From: Prevotella sp. UBA7764
Lineage (GTDB): Bacteria > Bacteroidota > Bacteroidia > Bacteroidales > Bacteroidaceae
Assembly: GCA_002481295.1 (NCBI GenBank)
Contig: DLDU01000007.1
Coordinates: 3,180-67,179, forward strand
Reading direction: 5' to 3'
Length of the DNA: 64,000 bases
Shown: in pieces, positions 43,679-52,258 of the stretch
Layout of the letters: every line of letters starts with the position of its first letter
Numbering within the stretch: the first letter of the stretch is position 1
Program-made: the position numbers and the translations under genes
The notes under the pieces: generated by a model
Databases searched by the model: none
Seen by the model: only the letters and a program-made list of their open reading frames with translations
Told to the model about the DNA's origin: nothing

Positions 43679-44536
43679 ATGAACCTCAAAATAGAAATAG
43701 ATGCCGGCAGTGGCTTTTGCTTCGGCGTGACCACTGCCATCCGCAAAGCGGAAGAAGAGCTGGCAGCGGGCAAGACGCTCTACTGCCTCGGCGACATTGT
43801 TCACAATGGCATGGAGGTGGAACGACTCCACAATCAGGGCCTCGTCACCATTGATCACGAACAGCTCAAACAACTCCACCATGCCAAAGTGCTGCTCCGT
43901 GCCCATGGTGAGCCACCCTCGACCTACGAGGTTGCGCGGCAAAACGACATTGAGATCATCGATGCCACCTGCCCTGTGGTCCTCGCTCTACAGCGTCGCA
44001 TCAAGAAGCAATACGACAACGACCCGTCGGCCCAAATCGTGATCTTCGGCAAGAACGGACACGCTGAGGTGCTCGGACTCGTAGGACAGACGGCCCAGCA
44101 CGCCATCGTCATCGAGAAATTCGACGACGTGAAGCATCTCGACTTCAACCGCAACATCTATCTCTACTCGCAGACGACGAAAAGTCTCGACGAGTTCCAC
44201 CGCATCATCGACTACATACAGAGCCACATCGCAACCACGGCGACCTTCCGCAGCTTTGACACTATCTGCCGTCAGGTGGCCAACCGCATGCCAAACATCG
44301 CCGAGTTTGCCAAGCACCACGATGTCATCCTCTTCGTCAGCGGCCGCAAGAGCAGCAACGGCAAGGTGCTCTTCAACGAGTGCCTCACCGTCAACGCCAA
44401 CAGCCATCAGGTCGAGAGCCCCGAGGAAATCGACTTCAGCTGGTTCGACAATGCCGAAACCGTAGGCATCTGTGGAGCTACCAGTACGCCAAAATGGCTG
44501 ATGGAACAATGCAGAGATGCCATTCTGACGCACTAA
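43679..44536 (+). CDS. ispH: 4-hydroxy-3-methylbut-2-enyl diphosphate reductase
   Basis: Last enzyme of the MEP isoprenoid pathway, making IPP and DMAPP using an Fe-S cluster. The three cluster cysteines are Cys14 (GSGFCFGV), Cys98 (DATCPVV) and Cys197 (FDTICRQVANR). The VHNGMEVERL, RAHGEPP and SGRKSSNGKVLF motifs are also in place. Length 285 is normal. IPP made here would feed the prenyl synthase encoded at 32663-33658. Confidence 0.95.
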   Translation: MNLKIEIDAGSGFCFGVTTAIRKAEEELAAGKTLYCLGDIVHNGMEVERLHNQGLVTIDHEQLKQLHHAKVLLRAHGEPPSTYEVARQNDIEIIDATCPVVLALQRRIKKQYDNDPSAQIVIFGKNGHAEVLGLVGQTAQHAIVIEKFDDVKHLDFNRNIYLYSQTTKSLDEFHRIIDYIQSHIATTATFRSFDTICRQVANRMPNIAEFAKHHDVILFVSGRKSSNGKVLFNECLTVNANSHQVESPEEIDFSWFDNAETVGICGATSTPKWLMEQCRDAILTH

Positions 44537-44607
44537 TCTCATAGGGCACATCATTTGAGAATGTCGTGTTAGAAAATAAAAATAACAAATAAGAAAGGAG
44601 TAACAAC

Positions 44608-47196
44608 ATGACATTTGACAAATTTACAATCAAGGCGCAGGAAGCCGTGCAGGAAGCTGTCAACACAGCTCAGCAGGCTGGACAGCAGGCCATCGAGCCG
44701 GTGCACTTGCTGCAAGGCATCCTGCTGAAAAGCCGCGATGTCACCAACTTCATCTTTCAGAAGTTAGGTGTCAACGCCATGCAGATTGAAAAGCTCGTAC
44801 AAGAGGAGTTGAAGCATCTCCCACGCGTGGAAGGTGGGCAACCCTATTTCTCCAACGACACTAACAAAGTGCTGGAGCGTGCCATCGCAGACTCGCAGAA
44901 GATGGGCGACGAGTTCGTCAGCGTGGAGCCCATCCTCTTGGCTTTACTGGAGGTAAACACCACAGTGAGCCGCATCCTCAAGGACGCTGGCTGCACAGAA
45001 CAGGAGATGAAGAAGGCCATCGACGAATTGCGTCAGGGCCAGAAAGTGCAAAGTGCCAGTGGTGACGAGAACTATCAGGCGCTCTCGAAATACGCCCGCA
45101 ACCTTATCGACGCCGCCCGTCAAGGCAAACTCGACCCGGTCATCGGACGTGATGAGGAGATTCGCCGTGTGCTGCAGATTCTTTCGCGCCGCACCAAGAA
45201 CAATCCTATTCTGATCGGTGAGCCTGGTACCGGTAAGACAGCTATCGTCGAGGGACTTGCCGAACGCATCGTGCGCGGCGATGTTCCCGAAAATCTGAAG
45301 AACAAACAGCTCTACTCGCTCGACATGGGTGCCCTCGTCGCCGGTGCCAAGTACAAAGGTGAGTTTGAGGAACGACTCAAGAGCGTCATCAAAGAGGTGA
45401 CCAACGCTCAAGGCAACATCATTCTCTTCATCGACGAGATCCACACTTTGGTGGGTGCCGGTGGTGGCGAGGGTGCCATGGATGCCGCCAACATCCTCAA
45501 GCCGGCACTGGCCCGTGGTGAGCTGCGTGCCATTGGTGCCACCACCCTCAACGAGTATCAGAAGTACTTCGAGAAGGACAAAGCACTGGAGCGCCGCTTC
45601 CAGACCGTCATGGTCAACGAGCCTGACGAGGTCGACGCCATCTCTATCTTGCGTGGATTGAAGGAGCGCTATGAGAACCACCACAAGGTTCGTATCACCG
45701 ACGATGCCTGCATCGCAGCTGTGAAACTCTCGGAGCGCTATATCTCCGACCGTTTCCTCCCCGACAAGGCCATCGACTTGATGGATGAGGCCGCCGCCAA
45801 ACTGCGTATGGAACGCGACTCGGTGCCGGAGGAACTCGACGAGATCACCCGCCACTTGAAGCAACTCGAAATTGAGCGCGAGGCCATCAAGCGCGAAAAC
45901 GATACCGACAAGATCCAGCAACTCGACAAGGAAATTGCCGAGCTGAAGGAGAAAGAGCATCAGTTCCGGGCTAAATGGGAAGCCGAAAAAGGGCTCGTCA
46001 ACAAGATCCAGCAAGACAAGCAGGAGATCGAGAACCTGAAGTTCGAGGCCGACAAAGCCGAGCGCGAAGGCGACTACGGCAAGGTGGCTGAAATCCGCTA
46101 CGGTAAGCTGAAAGAGTTGCAGGACGACATCAAGAAGATCCAAGAGCAACTCAAGTCGACCCAGGGCGGTGAGGCCATGGTGCGCGAGGAGGTTACTGCC
46201 GACGACATCGCCGAGGTGGTGAGCCGCTGGACAGGCATACCCGTGACACGAATGATGCAGAGCGAGCGTGAGAAACTGCTCCATCTCGAGGAGGAACTCC
46301 ACAAGCGTGTCGTCGGTCAGGACGAAGCCATCAAGGCTGTCGCCGACGCTGTGCGCCGCAGCCGTGCCGGACTGCAAGATCCGAAACGCCCGATCGCATC
46401 GTTCATCTTCCTCGGTACGACCGGTACGGGTAAGACTGAGCTCGCCAAGGCTTTGGCTGAGTATCTCTTCAACGACGAGAATATGATGACGCGAATCGAT
46501 ATGAGTGAGTATCAGGAAAAGTTCAGCGTCACCCGTCTCATCGGTGCACCTCCGGGGTACGTCGGCTACGATGAGGGTGGTCAACTGACTGAGGCTGTGC
46601 GTCGGAAACCTTACAGCGTGGTGCTCTTCGATGAGATCGAAAAGGCTCATCCCGATGTTTTCAACATCCTGTTGCAGGTGCTCGATGATGGCCGTCTGAC
46701 CGATAACAAAGGCCGCACGGTCAACTTCAAGAACACGATCATCATCATGACGTCGAACCTCGGCAGCCAGTACATCCAGCAACGCTTCGAGAATCTCAAT
46801 GACAGCAACCGTAAGGAGGTCATTGACGACACGAAGAAAAACGTGATGGAGATGCTCAAGAAGACCATCCGCCCAGAGTTCCTGAACCGTATTGACGACA
46901 TCATCATGTTCCTGCCGCTTACGCAGACTCAGATAGCACAGGTGGTGACGCTGCAGATGAACCGCGTTAAGAAGATACTCGAACCACAAGGCTTCGAGTT
47001 GAAGTGGACGCCCGCAGCCATCGACTACCTTGCCAAGGTCGGCTACGATCCGGAGTTTGGTGCCCGTCCTGTGAAGCGTGCCATCCAGGACTACGTGCTC
47101 AACGACCTCTCGAAGAAGATTCTCGCAGAGGAAGTAAAGCGCGACAAGCCCATCATCGTCGATGCCAACGGCGCTGGCATGCAGTTTAGAAACTAA
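44608..47196 (+). CDS. clpB: ATP-dependent disaggregase ClpB
   Basis: Hexameric AAA+ chaperone that resolves protein aggregates with DnaK. The 862-residue protein shows a Clp_N repeat domain (1-145), a first AAA module with Walker A GEPGTGKT (about 205-212), a coiled-coil middle domain (about 400-520, rich in Glu/Lys/Gln; its presence separates ClpB from ClpA/ClpC), and a second AAA module with GTTGTGKTE (about 604-612) and [32 protein letters not shown] purine-rich AAAGGAG lies 9 bases before the ATG, a rare SD-like site here. A terminator follows at 47242. Confidence 0.96.
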   Translation: MTFDKFTIKAQEAVQEAVNTAQQAGQQAIEPVHLLQGILLKSRDVTNFIFQKLGVNAMQIEKLVQEELKHLPRVEGGQPYFSNDTNKVLERAIADSQKMGDEFVSVEPILLALLEVNTTVSRILKDAGCTEQEMKKAIDELRQGQKVQSASGDENYQALSKYARNLIDAARQGKLDPVIGRDEEIRRVLQILSRRTKNNPILIGEPGTGKTAIVEGLAERIVRGDVPENLKNKQLYSLDMGALVAGAKYKGEFEERLKSVIKEVTNAQGNIILFIDEIHTLVGAGGGEGAMDAANILKPALARGELRAIGATTLNEYQKYFEKDKALERRFQTVMVNEPDEVDAISILRGLKERYENHHKVRITDDACIAAVKLSERYISDRFLPDKAIDLMDEAAAKLRMERDSVPEELDEITRHLKQLEIEREAIKRENDTDKIQQLDKEIAELKEKEHQFRAKWEAEKGLVNKIQQDKQEIENLKFEADKAEREGDYGKVAEIRYGKLKELQDDIKKIQEQLKSTQGGEAMVREEVTADDIAEVVSRWTGIPVTRMMQSEREKLLHLEEELHKRVVGQDEAIKAVADAVRRSRAGLQDPKRPIASFIFLGTTGTGKTELAKALAEYLFNDENMMTRIDMSEYQEKFSVTRLIGAPPGYVGYDEGGQLTEAVRRKPYSVVLFDEIEKAHPDVFNILLQVLDDGRLTDNKGRTVNFKNTIIIMTSNLGSQYIQQRFENLNDSNRKEVIDDTKKNVMEMLKKTIRPEFLNRIDDIIMFLPLTQTQIAQVVTLQMNRVKKILEPQGFELKWTPAAIDYLAKVGYDPEFGARPVKRAIQDYVLNDLSKKILAEEVKRDKPIIVDANGAGMQFRN

Positions 47197-47241
47197 GGCT
47201 GAAGGCTGAGGCAACACCCAACTTTCCAATCCTATACCATT

Positions 47242-47284
47242 AAGCCGGCTCTTTCCCGCAAAGGAAAGAGCCGGCTTTTTTTGT
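47242..47284 (+). terminator. Rho-independent terminator after clpB
   Basis: Perfect 15-bp arms AAGCCGGCTCTTTCC (47242-47256) and its complement (47263-47277) with a 6-base loop, then TTTTTTTG. Confidence 0.92.
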
Positions 47285-47331
47285 TTTTCTACGCAATCCG
47301 AACTGTCGTCAGCCAATTATCTGTCTGAAAA

Positions 47332-47363
47332 TTTGCATATCTCAAACGTTATGATTACTTTTG
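47332..47363 (+). promoter_or_regulatory. Consensus promoter upstream of the palindromes and HU gene
   Basis: TTTG (47332-47335), 20-base spacer, TACTTTTG (47356-47363): exact match. The next start codon on this strand is at 47648. Confidence 0.75.
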
Positions 47364-47413
47364 CGAAACGAGTGGAAAAACGCTTTGAAAAGATGAGCTC
47401 GCCGAGATGACGA

Positions 47414-47433
47414 AAAATTCTCTAGAGAATTTT
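47414..47433. repeat. 20-bp perfect palindrome, copy of the 18921 core
   Basis: AAAATTCTCTAGAGAATTTT, preceded by GACGA. Identical to the central 20 bases of the 42-bp palindrome at 18921-18962. Confidence 0.9.
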
Positions 47434-47477
47434 GGCTCAAAAAGGTGAGATGACCTGATAAAAGTACCGTTTTGACG

Positions 47478-47500
47478 AAAAATTTTCTAGAGAATTTTTT
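47478..47500. repeat. Imperfect copy of the same palindrome
   Basis: AAAATTTTCTAGAGAATTTT, again preceded by GACGA, with one base changed from the perfect palindrome. The two copies are 65 bases apart. Confidence 0.85.
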
Positions 47501-47647
47501 AGACACTAATAGCACGCTGATAATCAAAAAGTTGCACATCACCTATCAGAAAAGTTTTCACTCACAGAGACACTGAGGCGCTCGCCAACATGACGAAGCC
47601 CGGAAGAAAGAAATAAACGTAAAACAAATTTACCGAATATTGAATCT

Positions 47648-48037
47648 ATGGAATACAAGATTATCAAAGAGACACATCCTACGCTCAAGAACTACGGCAA
47701 ATACAAGGCCGTGGCTATGCACTACAAGACTGTCACGCCCGAGGAGATCGCTGACGAGATCGAGCGAAACTGCTCGGCAAAGAAGTCCGACGTGGACTTG
47801 GTGATGGCTGAGTTCACCGACACGTTGGTGCGACACCTCAAAGACGGCGACCGCGTGCGTATCCCGGGACTGGGACTGGCCAAGCTGGAGATCGACAGCG
47901 AGAAGGTCGCCAGTCCGCAGGCATTCCGCTCCACACAGCACATCCATGGCGTGAAGCTCCATCTGCTGCCCGAGAGCAAGCAGGGCATGCAGGAACTCTA
48001 TAAGGACATCAAATACACAAGAGCAAAGACAAAATAA
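47648..48037 (+). CDS. HU-family DNA-binding protein (HU-like, Bacteroidetes type)
   Basis: A 129-residue protein of the HU/IHF superfamily in the form common in Bacteroidetes: an N-terminal extension MEYKIIKETHPTLKNYGKYKAVA before the HU-like helices (TPEEIADEIERNCSAKKSDVDLVMAEFTDTL across about 30-60), and a beta arm (DGDRVRIPGLGLAKLEI). A nucleoid or DNA-bending role is inferred from the fold. The palindromic region lies immediately upstream. The OPT transporter gene follows after 22 bases. Confidence 0.85.
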   Translation: MEYKIIKETHPTLKNYGKYKAVAMHYKTVTPEEIADEIERNCSAKKSDVDLVMAEFTDTLVRHLKDGDRVRIPGLGLAKLEIDSEKVASPQAFRSTQHIHGVKLHLLPESKQGMQELYKDIKYTRAKTK

Positions 48038-48059
48038 AAACTAACAATCAACAATACAC

Positions 48060-50042
48060 ATGGACGAAAAAGAAAAAGAGGCAGTGCAACTGCCCGACAA
48101 TGCATTTCGAGAATTGAAAGAGGGCGAGGAATACACGCCCATCATGCGCCCCGACCGCGCCTATCCCGAGGTCAACGCGTGGTCTGTGACGTGGGGTCTG
48201 ATCATGGCCGTGGTGTTCTCGGCTGCCGCCGCCTACTTAGGGCTGAAAGTGGGACAGGTCTTCGAGGCCGCCATCCCGATCGCCATCATCGCCGTGGGCG
48301 TGTCGACGGCGACGCACCGCAGCAAGGCTCTCGGTGAGAACGTGATCATCCAGAGCATCGGTGCCTGCTCGGGCGCTGTGGTGGCCGGTGCTATCTTCAC
48401 CCTGCCCGCCATCTATATCCTCCAGGCCAAATACCCGGAGATGACGGTGTCGTTCCTTCACATGTTCCTGGCCTCAGCGTTGGGCGGTGTGCTGGGCATC
48501 CTTTTCCTCATTCCCTTCCGCAAATATTTTGTCAGCGATATGCACGGCAAGTATCCCTTCCCGGAGGCTACGGCTACGACACAAGTGCTGGTCAGTGGTG
48601 CCAAGGGCGGCAGTCAGGCCAAGCCATTGCTCATCGCCGGCATCGTGGGCGGCCTCTACGACTTCATCGTGGCCAGCTTTGGCTGGTGGAACGAGAACTT
48701 CACGAGCCGCTTCATCGGCTGGGGTCAGGTGCTCGCTGACAAGGCGAAGCTCGTCTTCAAAGTGAACACGGGTGCCGCCGTACTCGGTTTGGGATATATC
48801 GTCGGACTGAAATATGCACTCTACATCTGCCTGGGCTCTCTCGCCGTGTGGTGGCTGATCGTGCCGGGCATGTCGCTCGCCTTCCACGACCAAGTGCTGA
48901 ACATGTGGGATCCGACCATCACGGCTACAGTAGGCAACATGAGTCCTGAGGAGATCTTCAAGGCTTACGCCCGCAGCATCGGCATCGGCGGCATCGCCAT
49001 GGCCGGCATCATCGGCATCGTCAAGAGCTGGGGCATCATCAAAGGAGCCATTGGTCTCGCTGCCAAAGAGATGAAGGGCAAGGGCGACACCACGGCAACC
49101 GTGAAGCGCACGCAGCGCGACATCTCGTTCAAAATCATTGCCATTGGCAGCATCGCCGTGATCGCCATCACGTTTCTCTTCTTCTGGTTGGGCGTGATGC
49201 ACGGCAATCTGCTCTTTGCCGTCGTGGGCATCCTGCTCGTCGCCATCATTGCTTTCCTCTTCACCACGGTGGCTGCCAACGCTATCGCCATTGTGGGCAG
49301 TAACCCGGTGAGCGGCATGACGCTGATGACGCTGATCCTGGCCAGCGTGGTGATGGTGGCCGTGGGACTGCGTGGTCCCGGTGGCATGCTCGCCGCACTC
49401 GTCATGGGTGGTGTGGTCTGCACGGCGCTGAGCATGGCTGGCAGCTTCATCACTGACCTGAAGATCGGCTACTGGTTGGGCACAACGCCCAGCAAGCAGG
49501 AGACTTGGAAGTTTCTCGGCACCCTTGTCAGTGCCGCTACGGTGGTGGGCGTGATGATTGTGCTCAACAAGACCTACGGTTTTGCCAGTGGCAAGCTCGC
49601 CGCACCGCAGGCCAACGCCATGGCTGCCGTCATCGACCCGCTGATGAATGGTGTCGGTGCTCCTTGGATACTCTACGGCATCGGAGCGGTTATCGCCATC
49701 GTCCTCGACCGTCTTCATATTCCGGCTCTCGCCGTGGCTCTGGGCATGTTCATCCCATTGGAGCTCAACGTTCCGCTCGTCGTGGGAGGAGCCATCAACT
49801 GGTTTGTCACCACTCGCTCGAAGGATGCAGCCGTGAACAAGGCACGTGGCGAGAAAGGCACGCTCATCGCCAGCGGTTTCATCGCCGGCGGCGCGCTCAT
49901 GGGCGTGGTGAGCGCACTGATGAAGTTCGGCGGCATCGAGTGCTCCATTGCCGACACTTGGTGGATCAACCCGCTCTCTGAGGTCTGCTCTCTGGTGGCT
50001 TACATCTGTCTGATCACCTATTTCATCAAGGCTACGAAGTAA
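48060..50042 (+). CDS. OPT-family oligopeptide transporter
   Basis: A 660-residue polytopic membrane protein of the OPT family, with roughly 14-16 hydrophobic segments and an acidic cytoplasmic N-terminus. Signature stretches: NAWSVTWGLIMAVVFSAAAAYLGLKVGQVFEAAIPIAI near the first helices, GKYPFPEATATTQVL, and FIPLELNVPLVVGGAINWFV near the C-terminus. Bacterial members import short peptides with protons; the exact substrate is unknown. Codon use in this gene is repetitive and GC-leaning. Confidence 0.92.
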   Translation: MDEKEKEAVQLPDNAFRELKEGEEYTPIMRPDRAYPEVNAWSVTWGLIMAVVFSAAAAYLGLKVGQVFEAAIPIAIIAVGVSTATHRSKALGENVIIQSIGACSGAVVAGAIFTLPAIYILQAKYPEMTVSFLHMFLASALGGVLGILFLIPFRKYFVSDMHGKYPFPEATATTQVLVSGAKGGSQAKPLLIAGIVGGLYDFIVASFGWWNENFTSRFIGWGQVLADKAKLVFKVNTGAAVLGLGYIVGLKYALYICLGSLAVWWLIVPGMSLAFHDQVLNMWDPTITATVGNMSPEEIFKAYARSIGIGGIAMAGIIGIVKSWGIIKGAIGLAAKEMKGKGDTTATVKRTQRDISFKIIAIGSIAVIAITFLFFWLGVMHGNLLFAVVGILLVAIIAFLFTTVAANAIAIVGSNPVSGMTLMTLILASVVMVAVGLRGPGGMLAALVMGGVVCTALSMAGSFITDLKIGYWLGTTPSKQETWKFLGTLVSAATVVGVMIVLNKTYGFASGKLAAPQANAMAAVIDPLMNGVGAPWILYGIGAVIAIVLDRLHIPALAVALGMFIPLELNVPLVVGGAINWFVTTRSKDAAVNKARGEKGTLIASGFIAGGALMGVVSALMKFGGIECSIADTWWINPLSEVCSLVAYICLITYFIKATK

Positions 50043-50102
50043 GAAGACTTTATAACAAAAGAAGTCACACAGAACGCGAAAGAACAATTAAATGGCTAAG
50101 CT

Positions 50103-50969
50103 ATGACAAGGAAACAGATGATCAAACTGTTCGGCGAGAAGAACATTCGCACCGTATGGGACGACAAGGAAGAGAAGTGGTACTTCTCTATCGTGGACGT
50201 GGTCAATGTATTGACCGACAGTAAAGATCCCACTGCCTATTGGCGGAAGTTGAAACAACGCCTAAAAGAGGAAGGAAATGAAACCGTGACAAATTGTCAC
50301 GGGTTGAAATTGAAAGCAGCCGACGGCAAGATGCGCATGACCGATGTGGCCGATCAAGAGCAGCTGTTCCGCCTCATCCAGTCTATCCCTTCTCCTAAGG
50401 CAGAGCCCTTCAAGCAGTGGATGGCGCAGGTGGCAAGTACGCGCGTCGACCAGATGCAGGATCCGGAACTTGACATCCAGCAGGCCATTGCCGACTACAA
50501 GCGTCTTGGTTACTCCGACAATTGGATTAATCAGCGCATCAAGTCGATAGAGGTGCGCAAAGAGCTCACCGACGAATGGAAACGAACAGGAGTAAAGGAA
50601 GGACTGGAATACGCTTCCCTCACAGATATCATCACCAAGGAGTGGAGTGGCATAACCACGAAGCAGTACAAGCAGCACAAAGGCTTGAAGAAAGAAAACC
50701 TCCGCGACAACATGACGAATCTTGAGATGGCCTTCAATATTCTTGCAGAGGCTTCAGCTACCGAGCTCTCCAAGCAACGCGATCCCCAAGGCTACAGCCA
50801 ACAGAAAGGCGTGGCGAAGGATGGTGGAAGCGTGGCTAAAGTGGCGAGGGAGAAACTAGAATCGCAACTCGGCCACACGATCATCTCCCGTGCAAAGGCA
50901 AGCGACTACCTGCCACCCATTGAGAACGCTGAAGCAAAAGAGTTGCCGGATGACGGTTCACCGCAATAA
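50103..50969 (+). CDS. DinD/BRO-N-type protein
   Basis: A 288-residue protein with a BRO-N-like N-terminal domain (KNIRTVWDDKEEKWYFSIVDVVNVLTDS, residues 14-41, and KPSYWRKLK-type region), followed by the DinD-like block (MRMTDVADQEQLFRLIQSIPSPKAEPFKQWM, about 79-110). BRO-N domains bind DNA and occur in phage antirepressors; DinD in E. coli is SOS-induced and inhibits RecA. The helical C-terminal half ends in an acidic tail. It is followed by a palindromic region and an AAA ATPase gene. Exact function unknown. Confidence 0.78.
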   Translation: MTRKQMIKLFGEKNIRTVWDDKEEKWYFSIVDVVNVLTDSKDPTAYWRKLKQRLKEEGNETVTNCHGLKLKAADGKMRMTDVADQEQLFRLIQSIPSPKAEPFKQWMAQVASTRVDQMQDPELDIQQAIADYKRLGYSDNWINQRIKSIEVRKELTDEWKRTGVKEGLEYASLTDIITKEWSGITTKQYKQHKGLKKENLRDNMTNLEMAFNILAEASATELSKQRDPQGYSQQKGVAKDGGSVAKVAREKLESQLGHTIISRAKASDYLPPIENAEAKELPDDGSPQ

Positions 50970-51007
50970 TGCTTATTCTCCATACTTACGCCATTAACTG
51001 ATGATCG

Positions 51008-51059
51008 CAGTCACACAGACTTGTGTCACACAACATTGTGTGACACAAACTTGTGTGAC
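51008..51059. promoter_or_regulatory. 25-bp inverted repeat overlapping the AAA ATPase promoter
   Basis: Left arm 51008-51032 and right arm 51035-51059 pair at 22 of 25 positions across a 2-base centre. The arms are built from TTGTGTCACACAA (51020-51032) and TTGTGTGACACAA (51035-51047), each itself a 13-bp palindrome, plus a third GTGTGACT half. A run of six T follows (51062-51067), so it could also be a terminator for the DinD-like gene. Confidence 0.75.
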
Positions 51060-51081
51060 TCGTTTTTTATTCGTATCTTTG
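51049..51081 (+). promoter_or_regulatory. Promoter for the AAA ATPase gene
   Basis: CTTG (51049-51052, one mismatch), 21-base spacer, TATCTTTG (51074-51081). The -33 element lies inside the inverted repeat, so a bound protein or hairpin would affect it. Confidence 0.6.
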
Positions 51082-51109
51082 CATCAGCAACCCACTAAAA
51101 TAGAAAGAG

Positions 51110-52246
51110 ATGGAAAAGAAGAGCTTTGTTTACGGTGTACCCGTCAGCGGATATAATTTCACGGGACGCGAAGAAGAGACGCGCAGACTGTTGGCTGACT
51201 TCCAAGGCGGTATCAACGTCATACTGATGTCGCCCCGTCGCTTGGGCAAGACGTCGTTGGTGAAACATACGCTACAACAAGTGGACAGAGAACAGATTTT
51301 AGTGGTCTACGTAGATATCTTTGGCTGCAAGAGTGAATATGAAATCTATAACAAGCTGGCATCCGCCATTCTTCAGCAGACGGCCAGCCAACGTCAGCTA
51401 TGGCTGGAAGAGGCCAAAGATTTTATCTATCGGCTGTCACCGAAAATATCCATATCTCCCGACCCGTACTCTGAATACAGCGTTTCATTGGGCATCACGC
51501 CGAAGACGCATACCCCGGAAGAGATTCTAAGTCTGCCTGAGAAGATAGCGGAGAGAAAGGGTAAGCGCTTGCTGGTATGCATCGACGAATTTCAGCAGGT
51601 CGGTGAGCTGTCTGACTCTGCACAGATCCAGGCGCGAATGCGTGGCGTATGGCAGCACCAGCAACGGGTGTCGTACTGCATCTTCGGCAGCAAGCACCAT
51701 CTCATGGGCAGCATCTTCCTCAACAAGAGCATGCCTTTCTATCAGTTCGGCGACCTCATCGCCTTGAAGAAAATCAGTGTGGATGACTGGGCAGACTATA
51801 TCTGCCAGCACTTTGCCGACGGCCACCGCACGATCAGTAAAGACCAAGCGGCACGCATTGCCACGCTGGTGGACTGCTATTCGGCCTATGTGCAGCAGTT
51901 GGCTTGGATCATCTACTCTCAGACCAAGGAGGGCTGCGTCATCACCGACGAGCAGATTGCCAGCGGCTTCAACGACCTATTGGCTATCAACGACGTGCTG
52001 TTTATCCAAGCCGTGGAACCACTGACAGAGTATCAGATGAACTTCCTGCGCGCCGTTGCCTCAGGCGTCAACAAGGACTTTACGTTGGAGGACATTCGAC
52101 AACAATACCATCTCGGCAGCTACTCCAACATCCCTCGACTGAAGACGGCCCTCATCAATGCCGACCTCATCGACTCTTCGCCACAGACTGGCATCACCAT
52201 CACCGACCCCGTCTTTGAGCAGTGGATCAGAAGAAAGATGATGTAA
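51110..52246 (+). CDS. AAA-type ATPase of the archaeal-ATPase-like family
   Basis: A 378-residue P-loop protein. Walker A SPRRLGKTSL (residues 41-50); Walker B LLVCIDEFQQV (about 152-162); a sensor-like GSKHHLM follows. The C-terminal part looks like a winged helix (LRAVASGVNKDFTLEDIRQQYHLGSYSNI). The family is common in Bacteroidetes and archaea, often next to mobile or defence genes, and is functionally undefined. It lies downstream of an inverted-repeat control region and converges on the helicase gene with a 12-base gap. Confidence 0.85.
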   Translation: MEKKSFVYGVPVSGYNFTGREEETRRLLADFQGGINVILMSPRRLGKTSLVKHTLQQVDREQILVVYVDIFGCKSEYEIYNKLASAILQQTASQRQLWLEEAKDFIYRLSPKISISPDPYSEYSVSLGITPKTHTPEEILSLPEKIAERKGKRLLVCIDEFQQVGELSDSAQIQARMRGVWQHQQRVSYCIFGSKHHLMGSIFLNKSMPFYQFGDLIALKKISVDDWADYICQHFADGHRTISKDQAARIATLVDCYSAYVQQLAWIIYSQTKEGCVITDEQIASGFNDLLAINDVLFIQAVEPLTEYQMNFLRAVASGVNKDFTLEDIRQQYHLGSYSNIPRLKTALINADLIDSSPQTGITITDPVFEQWIRRKMM

Positions 52247-52258
52247 GCATCTTGACGA

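Larger units (their letters stand above)
47285..47647. other. Long leader region before the HU gene
   Basis: No gene seen. It contains a consensus promoter (47332-47363), two AAAATTCTCTAGAGAATTTT-type palindromes (47414-47433, 47478-47500) and the phrase GTGAGATGACC shared with the 18727-19200 region. If the promoter serves the HU gene, the leader is about 280 nt. Confidence 0.6.

Noticed and set aside
44944..47316. 790-codon open frame antisense to clpB
   Set aside because: ClpB on the plus strand is unambiguous over its whole length; the antisense frame is a by-product of codon bias and has no recognisable domain.
48474..50087. 537-codon open frame antisense to the OPT transporter
   Set aside because: Composition dominated by His, Asp and Glu, the mirror of a hydrophobic membrane protein; no family resemblance.
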